Shown: positions 1 through 5,173 of the stretch, piece by piece
Position numbering within the stretch: the stretch's first letter is position 1
Layout: the number at the start of each line of letters is the position of its first letter
Source: Acetobacteraceae bacterium
GTDB taxonomy: Bacteria > Pseudomonadota > Alphaproteobacteria > Acetobacterales > Acetobacteraceae
Direction: 5' to 3'
NCBI GenBank assembly: GCA_027311485.1
Contig: DAICYU010000108.1
Location: 1-9,403, forward strand
DNA length: 9,403 bases
Translations under genes and position numbers: made by a program
Notes under the pieces: model-generated
The model's database searches: none
Seen by the model: the letters and a program-made list of their open reading frames with translations, nothing else
What the model was told of the DNA's origin: nothing

Positions 1-300
1 GAGGACCACGCCGCGGCTGTGCGCGCCGAGTGGTTTGTCGAGCATTTCGCCCAGCACGACCCCGGCGATGAAGCAGGCAACGACGGCGGCGATTTCGCTG
101 ACGCGTGTCCATTGCTGATGCGCGGCGGCCAGCGCGCCCTGCGTGGTGTTGCCGCTCATGAACGAGACGAACAGGGCGCCCGGCCCGGACAGCCCGGCGG
201 CATCCACCCATCCGGCCATCCCGGCGAGGAGCAGGGCCAGCACGAAAGGACCGCTGTCAGCGCCGGGGCTGCCGCTGGTCACCGGACACCTAGTGGTCAT
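1..300 (-). CDS. DUF1275 (YoaK-like) membrane protein, N-terminal part, cut by the window edge
   Basis: The minus-strand frame is open from an ATG at 300 to base 1, giving the first 100 residues; the rest lies outside the window. A short polar N terminus (1-18) leads into a first membrane segment (about 19-32, FVLALLLAGMAGWVDAAGL). The family signature FVSFMSGNTTQ follows at 44-54, and a second membrane segment lies at about 69-85. The A-G-x-V-D-A-x-G plus F-x-S-x-M-S-G-N-T pattern is typical of DUF1275, a family of small integral membrane proteins of unknown substrate, sometimes suggested to be transporters. The start is uncertain. ATG at 300 has no clear ribosome binding site, whereas an in-frame GTG at 282 has AGGT a few bases upstream; either keeps the whole conserved region. 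The frame is open upstream to the TGA at 556, but there is no better start there. The 255-base gap to the upstream gene argues for separate expression, though readthrough is possible. Confidence 0.82.
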   Translation of the reverse strand, partial: MTTRCPVTSGSPGADSGPFVLALLLAGMAGWVDAAGLSGPGALFVSFMSGNTTQGALAAAHQQWTRVSEIAAVVACFIAGVVLGEMLDKPLGAHSRGVVL

Positions 301-420
301 CGGGCTGGCGGACTCGGCGCTGCGGGTGGACCCGGCGCTACTGGCGGTTTCGGGACCGCTGTTGGCGTCCGGGCCGCGGAAGCCGGAATCGGTCAAGGCC
401 GGCGCTGTTGGACTTGCATC

Positions 421-500
421 GCCGTGGCAACGCCAGGCAGCCGGGCGGGTTGCTACCCGGCGACCATGCCTGTCGGACCGCCTTTGTTCAGTCCCGGTCC
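421..500. other. Cluster of three small stem-loops in the gap between the unknown gene and the DUF1275 gene
   Basis: The 255-base gap 301-555 has no gene I can support. It holds three short inverted repeats close together: GCC-G-TGGC/GCCA-GGC at 421-438 (7 pairs, one bulge), CGGGT-TGCT-ACCCG at 446-459, and GGACCG/CGGTCC with a 14-base loop at 475-500. None is followed by a T run on either strand, so they are not textbook intrinsic terminators. They could weakly separate transcription of the two minus-strand genes, or be chance pairings in GC-rich DNA. Confidence 0.25.
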
Positions 501-555
501 TCCGCCGGGCGGCCGCAGCGCCCTGGATCAGGTCGCCGCGTGCAATCGGATCGCG

Positions 556-1359
556 TCAAGGCACCAGATCCCCAGGCCGGATCGGACGAATGGGCGGCAG
601 CACGTCGATGCCGTTGCGCCGGCTTTCCTCATAGGTCCGGCGGTAGCCCAGGCCCAGGCGTCGGGCGATGTAGGCTTCCTGTTGCGGCGTTGGATGCTCG
701 GGCATGATCATGCCGCCGTCCGGCAGGATGCCGTCGGTATTGGCGATATCGAGGTCCGCGTCCTCGGCGGCTCGGCGGTCCTGTTCGCGCAGTTCGGCGG
801 CGACGTTCAGGCTCTGCTGCGTCCAGGTGACCGGCGGTTCGGGCGTCTCCGGCTGCGGGACGTCGTCTTCGCGGCACAGCACGGCCCAGGTTTCCATCGT
901 GGCATCCGGGTTGTCCTTCGGCCAGCATTTCGCCGCGGGGCGGCCGATCGGCACCGACAGCGGCTTGGCCTGTCGGCGTTCCAGGGCTTTCAGCATGGTG
1001 TCGAAGGTCCGCGCGGCCGAGGCGGCCATGGAGACATGGCGGGTGCTGTCGCCGTTCGGCAGATGGTGGTTCATGCCCAGGCGCCAGCCGGCCGCCGCGG
1101 CGTGGTAGGCGGCCAGCGCCTGTACCGCCAGCATCACCTCAATCTCATCGCGCGGGTTCAGCGCGGCCAGGCTGAGCAGGGCGCAATACATGCGACGGGT
1201 GGCCTGCGGCGCTGGCTCCTCGGGGTCGATGGGCAGGGCCCGCATCAGGGTGCGGATGGCCTCGCGCATGAAGCCGGGATGCAGCGGGCCGTTCTGGTCG
1301 AAGATGGCGTGCGGGTCGTAGGTGGGATCAGGATCCGGGGCAGGCTTGGCGGCGGGCAT
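556..1359 (-). CDS. Conserved-looking protein of unknown function, 267 residues
   Basis: I do not recognise a named family. The protein has no signal peptide and no clear membrane segment, so it is probably cytoplasmic. The N terminus (1-20) is rich in Pro and Asp. Residues 30-95 look helical (REAIRTLMRAL; an Ala-rich EVMLAVQALAAYHAAAAGW at 74-92). A compact stretch NHHLPNGDSTRHVSMAAS (97-114) continues into an amphipathic helix, ARTFDTMLKALERRQ, and then PLSVPIGRP (133-141). After this come an acidic Pro-rich linker (164-178), a charged helix (184-205) and a basic end with LPPIRPIRPGD. The start is well bounded: an in-frame TGA lies at 1372-1374 and no other start codon sits between. There is no clear Shine-Dalgarno sequence. 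My impression is that similar proteins occur in Acetobacteraceae genomes, but I could not check this. Nothing nearby points to a function. Codon use matches the neighbours. Confidence 0.72.
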   Translation of the reverse strand: MPAAKPAPDPDPTYDPHAIFDQNGPLHPGFMREAIRTLMRALPIDPEEPAPQATRRMYCALLSLAALNPRDEIEVMLAVQALAAYHAAAAGWRLGMNHHLPNGDSTRHVSMAASAARTFDTMLKALERRQAKPLSVPIGRPAAKCWPKDNPDATMETWAVLCREDDVPQPETPEPPVTWTQQSLNVAAELREQDRRAAEDADLDIANTDGILPDGGMIMPEHPTPQQEAYIARRLGLGYRRTYEESRRNGIDVLPPIRPIRPGDLVP

Positions 1360-1503
1360 GAGGGCTAAAATTCATGTTTTGTTCCAATAATGCCGATATG
1401 GAATCAAGCCAGCCGGACGCAAGGGGTGAAGCCGATTTTACGTGCGCCGCGCGCGGTGCGGCGTGGCGGCCCGTCACCGTTGCAGCGCGTCGCCGTGGCA
1501 CCA
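1360..1503 (-). promoter_or_regulatory. AT-richer intergenic stretch with probable promoter for the unknown gene
   Basis: Between the patatin pseudogene stop and the 267-residue gene there are 144 bases in two parts. Bases 1360-1440, next to the start of the minus-strand gene, are clearly richer in A and T than anything around them, including TTGATT on the minus strand and an inverted TTCCA/TGGAA pair at 1382-1403. This is where a promoter or operator would be expected, although I cannot fit a good -35/-10 pair. Bases 1441-1503 are very GC-rich and contain the stem CGCCGC/GCGGCG (1445-1463, 7-base loop), which could form a stem-loop between the two genes but has no T run. Confidence 0.35.
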
Positions 1504-2577
1504 TCACCGTGGCGGCGGCGCCTTCAACACCCGGTCCAGTTCGGCTCTGACATCCATGGATGAACGCGTGCCGACCGCCCCGCGGTGACGGGCAAGCCAT
1601 TCGTCCGCCGTGCGGAAGCCAACATCGTGCAGCGTCGACAGCAGATCCCACGACGTGCTGTTGGTTGAGGTGAAGCCGAGCGTGGAGATGAAGGGATCGT
1701 TGCGGATCGCGTGCAGCCGTATCGTCTTGTAGCGGCCGGTGTAGGCGAAGCCTGCCTGTGCCAGCTCGGCCAGCAGGTTGTTGATCGCCTGGATGGCATT
1801 CACCTCCAGCACCACCGAGGCGTTGAAGGTGATTTCCCGGATGCGATCGAGGATGGCGGGCGCCAGATGCGGCGGCATGTCCGGCCGCTCAAACGGATTG
1901 ACCAGGACCAGCAGCAGGTCCTGCGCGTCCTCCAGCAGCGGCGACAGCGCCGGATTGCCCAGGTAGCCGCCGTCCCAGTACGGCACGCCGTTGATTGTCA
2001 CCGCCTTGAAGGCGGTCGGCAGCCCGGCCGAGGCACGCAGCGACACCGCCGAGATATCCGGCTGGGTGAAGATCGTCCGGGCATTGGTGCTGACATTGGT
2101 GGCGGTGATGAACAGGCGCGGCGCGGCGGTGGCATTCAGCGCCGCAAGTTCCTCCGGCGGGAACGCCTTTGCCACCAGCGGTGCCAAAGCGTCGGTGTAA
2201 AACGGATTGGTATAGGGCGAGACGACAAGCCCGACCGCCTCCAGCGCGACCGACAGCGGCGAGAGGTCGAGGTTGAAGCCGCCGAACGGGTTTGGCTCTG
2301 GAAAGAACAGCGGATTTCCCAGCTGAAAGCCGCGGCGGGCGATTGCCGTCCAGAAGTCGCGGAGTTTCCGGCGGGCCGTCGCCGGGCCCCCCTGCACCAG
2401 CCCGCTGACCGTCAGGGCGGCGTTGAACGCACCCGCGCTGGTGCCGCTGACCGCGGAGAATCGCAGGCGCCCGGCCTCGACTTACTGCAGCAGCCGGTCG
2501 AGCACGCCCCAGGTGAAGGCGCCATGCGATCCGCCGCCCTGCAAGGCGAGGGCGATGGTGGCAGGCTGGTCGGACAT
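1504..2577 (-). pseudogene. Patatin-like phospholipase (RssA-like), interrupted by an in-frame TAA at codon 32
   Basis: The frame from ATG 2577 to TGA 1504 encodes a 357-codon patatin-like serine hydrolase, a family that cleaves acyl chains from lipids with a Ser-Asp dyad. The oxyanion-hole loop LALQGGGSHGAF is at 10-21, the nucleophile elbow SGTSAGA at 44-50 (Ser47) and the catalytic Asp motif WDGGYLGNP at 201-209 (Asp202). LFITATNV and SAGLPTAF are also family-typical. The start is secure: AGGAG at 2585-2589 sits 7 bases upstream of the ATG. Codon 32 (2482-2484) is TAA, one base from GAA, which would read LLQ-E-VEAG. The next usable start is a GTG at codon 61 (2397), after Ser47, so a restarted 297-residue product would lack the nucleophile. 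The other 324 sense codons after the TAA are open, so the change is recent, an assembly error, or tolerated. The gene diverges from the acyl-CoA dehydrogenase operon. Confidence 0.88.
2482..2484 (-). other. In-frame TAA (codon 32) in the patatin-like gene
   Basis: The plus strand reads TTA here, so the minus-strand gene has TAA between CAG (codon 31) and GTC (codon 33). The same reading frame continues on both sides with conserved patatin motifs, so this is a substitution, not a frameshift. No ATG, GTG or TTG lies in frame between this stop and the Ser47 codon. Confidence 0.9.
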
Positions 2578-2584
2578 TGCGTGA

Positions 2585-2589
2585 CTCCT
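2585..2589 (-). promoter_or_regulatory. Ribosome binding site of the patatin-like gene
   Basis: On the minus strand this is AGGAG, 7 bases before ATG 2577. It shows that translation was meant to begin upstream of the TAA, and so supports reading this locus as a broken gene and not as a shorter gene starting at 2397. Confidence 0.7.
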
Positions 2590-2602
2590 GTGGGGACAGT
2601 TT

Positions 2603-2614
2603 CGCCGATCGGCG
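2603..2614. promoter_or_regulatory. 12-base perfect palindrome in the divergent promoter region
   Basis: CGCCGATCGGCG is a perfect palindrome in the 116-base gap between the divergent patatin-like gene and the acyl-CoA dehydrogenase operon. Its position, 26 bases from one start codon and about 80 from the other, would suit an operator acting on either gene. In DNA this GC-rich a 12-base palindrome can also arise by chance, and no regulator gene is nearby. Confidence 0.3.
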
Positions 2615-2638
2615 GGGCGGCGTCGGATCGCGGCCCGA

Positions 2639-2667
2639 TTGCGTGCGCCGCAGGCGGAGCCTAGACT
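2639..2667 (+). promoter_or_regulatory. Possible sigma-70-type promoter for the acyl-CoA dehydrogenase operon
   Basis: TTGCGT (2639-2644) and TAGACT (2662-2667) are separated by 17 bases, with three and four matches to the TTGACA/TATAAT consensus. Transcription would begin around 2674, a few bases before the AGGAGG ribosome binding site at 2679-2684. Position and spacing are good, but the match is modest. Confidence 0.35.
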
Positions 2668-2693
2668 TACCGGCCAGTAGGAGGGAACCGAAC

Positions 2694-3899
2694 ATGGATC
2701 TTCGCTTCACCCCGGAAGAGCAAGCCTTCCGTGAGGAAGTTCGCGCATTCATCCGCGAAAACCTGCCGGCCGACACGCGCGACCGCATGAAGCTGGGCCA
2801 CCCGCCGCGGAAGGAGGACACTGTCCGCTGGCAGCGAATCCTGAATGCCAAGGGCTGGGCCGCGTATTCATGGCCGAAGGAATGGGGCGGCCCGGGCTGG
2901 TCGGCCATCCAGCGCATGATCTTCCTGGAGGAAAACCTCATGGCGCCCGCGCCGGAGATGCTTTCCTTCAACATCACCATGCTCGGCCCGGTGCTGATCC
3001 AGTTCGGCACCGACGCGCAGAAGCAGCGCTTCCTGCCGCGCGCGGCGAACCTGGACGACTGGTGGTGCCAGGGATTCTCGGAGCCCGGCGCGGGATCGGA
3101 CCTGGCCTCCCTGAAGACGGCGGCGAAGCTGAACGGTGATCACTACATCGTGAATGGCCAGAAGATCTGGACCTCCACCGCGCACAACGCGGACTGGTGC
3201 TTCCTGCTGGTGCGCACCGACCCGAACGCGCGCAAGCGGCAGGAAGGCATTTCGTTCCTGCTGGTGGATATGAAGACGCCGGGCATCACGGTGCGGCCGA
3301 TCATCTCGATCGATGGCAGCCACCACCTGAACGAAGTCTTCTTCGACGACGTGAAGGTGCCGGTTGAGATGCGCATCCATGCCGAGAACAAGGGCTGGGA
3401 TGTGGCGAAATACCTGCTGGGCAACGAACGCACCGGCATCGCGCGCCTGGGCAAATCGCGGGAGCGGGTGAACGCCGCCCTGAGCATGGCGCACGAGGTC
3501 AACATGAACGGCAGGCCGTTGATCCAGGACCAGACGTTCCGCCAGCGTGTCGCGCAGTTGCAGGTGGACATGAAGGCGCTGGAGATCACGCAGTACCGCG
3601 TGGTGTCGGCGTATGACAAGGCGAAGGGCGCCGGCAAGCCGGACCCGCTGTCGTCGGTATTGAAGGTGAAGGGCACCGAGCTGCTGCAGGCGACGACCGA
3701 GCTTGCGGTGGATGTCTCCGGCCCGATGGCGACGCCGATCTGGGCGCAGGAGCTGGAGGCGCTGAACGAACCCGATGACATGCTGGAAGCCAGCAGCGCC
3801 GGCACCAGCAGCTACCTGATGCTGCGCGCCGCCTCGATCTACGGCGGCACCAACGAAATCCAGAAGAATATTCTGACCAAAGCGGTGTTGGGGCTGTAA
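2694..3899 (+). CDS. Acyl-CoA dehydrogenase, large subunit (PimC-like, pimeloyl-CoA dehydrogenase type)
   Basis: This 401-residue flavoprotein of the acyl-CoA dehydrogenase family introduces a trans double bond between C2 and C3 of an acyl-CoA and passes electrons to electron-transfer flavoprotein. An N-terminal helical domain (about 1-120, starting MDLRFTPEEQAFREEVR) is followed by the FAD-binding middle domain, with GFSEPGAGSDLASL at 127-140 and KIWTS at 157-161, and a C-terminal helical domain ending IYGGTNEIQKNIL (382-394). Gly384 replaces the glutamate that acts as base in medium-chain enzymes (Y-E-G-T). Glu245 in LLGNERTGIARLG sits where isovaleryl- and long-chain enzymes carry theirs, and is the likely base. 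ATG 2694 was chosen over longer upstream readings because AGGAGG (2679-2684) lies 9 bases before it and the family N terminus begins there. The stop overlaps the next gene's start (TAATG), so the two subunits are probably made in equal amounts. Substrate is inferred only from resemblance to PimC/PimD. Confidence 0.9.
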   Translation: MDLRFTPEEQAFREEVRAFIRENLPADTRDRMKLGHPPRKEDTVRWQRILNAKGWAAYSWPKEWGGPGWSAIQRMIFLEENLMAPAPEMLSFNITMLGPVLIQFGTDAQKQRFLPRAANLDDWWCQGFSEPGAGSDLASLKTAAKLNGDHYIVNGQKIWTSTAHNADWCFLLVRTDPNARKRQEGISFLLVDMKTPGITVRPIISIDGSHHLNEVFFDDVKVPVEMRIHAENKGWDVAKYLLGNERTGIARLGKSRERVNAALSMAHEVNMNGRPLIQDQTFRQRVAQLQVDMKALEITQYRVVSAYDKAKGAGKPDPLSSVLKVKGTELLQATTELAVDVSGPMATPIWAQELEALNEPDDMLEASSAGTSSYLMLRAASIYGGTNEIQKNILTKAVLGL

Positions 3900-5035
3900 T
3901 GGACTTTGAACCTTCGGAAGACCAGCGGCTGCTGGTTGAAAGCGTCACCCGCATGCTGGGTGATCAGTACAGCTTCGCCCAGCGCAAGACGTACATGACC
4001 ATGCCGGAAGGATACTCGACGGCGGTGTGGTCGCAGTTCGCCGAACTCGGCCTGCTGGGCCTGCCGTTCGCCGAGGAATATGGCGGCTTCGGCGGCGGCG
4101 CGCAGGAAGTGATGCTGGTGATGCAGGCGTTCGGCCGCGTGCTGGTGCTGGAACCGTATTTCCCCACCGTGGTGCTGGCTGGAACGGCGATCCGGCTGGC
4201 CGGCAGCGCGGAGCAGCGGCAGGCGCTGCTGCCGGCGATCGCCGAGGGCAGCCTGAAGATGGCCTTCGCGCATGGGGAGCGGCAGGCGCGCTACGATCTG
4301 ACGGATGTGGTGACAACGGCGAAGCGCAACGGCAGCGGTTGGCTGCTGGACGGGTCGAAGACAGTCGTTTCGCATGGTGAGGCGGCGGACAAGATCATCG
4401 TCAGCGCCCGCACCGCCGGTGATCGCTACGATGAGGATGGCATCACGCTGTTCCTGGTCGATGCAAAGGCTGCGGGGCTTTCACGCCGCGGCTATCAGAG
4501 CCGGGATGACTCGCGCGCGGCGGATATCGCGCTGTCGAACGTTTCGGTCAGCGATGCCGATGTGCTGGGGGCCGTCGGGAAGGGCCTGCCGATCATCCGC
4601 AGCGTGGTTGAGGCCGGCATCGCCGCCACCGCCGCCGAAACGGTCGGCGCAATGGAAGCGATGAACGAAATGACGCTGGAATACAGCAAGACCCGCGTTC
4701 AGTTCGGCCAGCCGATCGGATCATACCAGGTGGTGCAGCACCGGATGGCCGATATGTTCATGGCGCAGGAGCAAGGGCGCAGCATGGCCATGCTGGCGAC
4801 CATGTCGGTTGACAATCCCGATGCGGCGCAGCGGGAACGTGACATCGCGATGGCCAAGGTTGGGGTCGGTCAGGCCGGGCGGTATGTATCGCAGAGTGCG
4901 GTGCAGATGCATGGCGGCATCGGCATGACCGAGGAATACGCCGTCGGGCATTATTTCCGCCGCTGCATGGTGATCGAGCGGCTGTTCGGTGACCCGGCCT
5001 ATTACCTGCAGAAACTGTCAACCACGATCGAGTAG
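3899..5035 (+). CDS. Acyl-CoA dehydrogenase, small subunit (PimD-like)
   Basis: This 378-residue protein is the partner of the upstream gene. It keeps the acyl-CoA dehydrogenase fold: the start MDFEPSEDQRLLVESVTRML; EEYGGFGGG at 59-67; the flavin-contacting C-terminal segment KTRVQFGQPIGSYQVVQHR at 264-282; and QMHGGIGMTEE at 336-346. The middle-domain FAD motif is degenerate: HGERQARYDLTD replaces the usual S-E-x-x-x-G-S-D. The C-terminal position used by Glu in medium-chain enzymes is Gly. Glu238 (RSVVEAGIA) is the only glutamate near the alternative base position. Such complementary losses are known in heteromeric acyl-CoA dehydrogenases, such as the mycobacterial FadE pairs, where one FAD site forms across two different subunits. 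The ATG shares one base with the previous stop, with no strong ribosome binding site of its own, which suggests translational coupling. It is most likely the second subunit, not an independent enzyme. Confidence 0.88.
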   Translation: MDFEPSEDQRLLVESVTRMLGDQYSFAQRKTYMTMPEGYSTAVWSQFAELGLLGLPFAEEYGGFGGGAQEVMLVMQAFGRVLVLEPYFPTVVLAGTAIRLAGSAEQRQALLPAIAEGSLKMAFAHGERQARYDLTDVVTTAKRNGSGWLLDGSKTVVSHGEAADKIIVSARTAGDRYDEDGITLFLVDAKAAGLSRRGYQSRDDSRAADIALSNVSVSDADVLGAVGKGLPIIRSVVEAGIAATAAETVGAMEAMNEMTLEYSKTRVQFGQPIGSYQVVQHRMADMFMAQEQGRSMAMLATMSVDNPDAAQRERDIAMAKVGVGQAGRYVSQSAVQMHGGIGMTEEYAVGHYFRRCMVIERLFGDPAYYLQKLSTTIE

Positions 5036-5059
5036 CCGAGCCGGTTGACGTTGCAAACG

Positions 5060-5084
5060 GGAAGGGGATTTCGGTCCCCTTTCC
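5060..5084 (+). terminator. Stem-loop after the acyl-CoA dehydrogenase operon
   Basis: AAGGGGA (5062-5068) pairs perfectly with TCCCCTT (5075-5081) around the loop TTTCGG. Two more G-C pairs lie outside a one-base bulge. It begins 25 bases after the stop codon of the small-subunit gene, where a terminator is expected, and lies before the efflux operon. No T run follows on the plus strand, so termination may be incomplete or need Rho, or the stem may mainly protect the mRNA end. Confidence 0.55.
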
Positions 5085-5101
5085 GGTAGTCGGCGTACTT
5101 C

Positions 5102-5119
5102 ACCGGTTTATGAACCGGT
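5102..5119. promoter_or_regulatory. 18-base inverted repeat upstream of emrA, candidate operator
   Basis: ACCGGTT-TATG-AACCGGT is a perfect inverted repeat with 7-base arms and a 4-base centre. TTTATG (5107-5112), across its centre, resembles a -10 element, but I find no good -35 at the right distance. A repeat of this size just before an EmrAB-type operon is what a dimeric MarR- or TetR-type repressor site would look like. That family assignment is inference, since no regulator gene is in the window. It could instead form a small hairpin in RNA. Confidence 0.45.
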
Positions 5120-5126
5120 CGCTTCG

Positions 5127-5155
5127 CCTCGTCTGCGTTGTTGAGCAGAACGAGG
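5127..5155 (+). promoter_or_regulatory. Hairpin in the emrA leader, over the start region
   Basis: CCTCGT-CTGC (5127-5136) pairs with GCAG-A-ACGAGG (5145-5155), giving 10 pairs with a single bulged A and an 8-base loop. Two in-frame TTG codons, the earliest possible emrA starts, fall at the loop (5138-5143), and the stem ends 4 bases before the AAGGA (5160-5164) that I take as the ribosome binding site. This placement could modulate translation initiation. It has no T run, so it is not an obvious terminator. Confidence 0.4.
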
Positions 5156-5159
5156 TATG

Positions 5160-5164
5160 AAGGA
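5160..5164 (+). promoter_or_regulatory. Probable ribosome binding site deciding the emrA start
   Basis: AAGGA lies 9 bases before GTG 5174, which is in frame with the adaptor. The earlier in-frame GTG at 5168 is only 3 bases from it, too close. The TTG codons at 5138-5143 have no purine-rich sequence at a useful distance. There is no in-frame ATG before the membrane segment. Confidence 0.45.
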
Positions 5165-5173
5165 CCGGTGGCG

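Noticed and set aside
19..1368. 449-residue open frame on the plus strand
   Set aside because: It runs antisense to the DUF1275 and unknown genes. Its translation is Gly/Arg/His-rich with no motif, as expected for an opposite frame in GC-rich DNA, whereas the minus strand carries a recognisable DUF1275 signature.
1445..1463. GC stem CGCCGC/GCGGCG considered as an intrinsic terminator for the patatin-like gene
   Set aside because: No T run follows on either strand, and a 6-pair stem of this composition is common by chance in this DNA.
2482..2484. Programmed stop-codon readthrough or selenocysteine/pyrrolysine-type recoding in the patatin-like gene
   Set aside because: The stop is TAA, not TGA or TAG, there is no visible downstream recoding structure, and the position is not a catalytic residue. 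A mutation or sequencing error is simpler.
1711..2664. 317-residue plus-strand frame opposite the patatin-like gene
   Set aside because: It has no recognisable motif, while the minus strand holds GGGSHG, GTSAG and DGG in a single frame.
2577..2693. Upstream extension of the large acyl-CoA dehydrogenase subunit to a start at 2577
   Set aside because: The family N terminus (MDLRFTPEEQ) and a strong AGGAGG place the start at 2694. The extra 39 residues would cover the promoter region and have no homology-like character.
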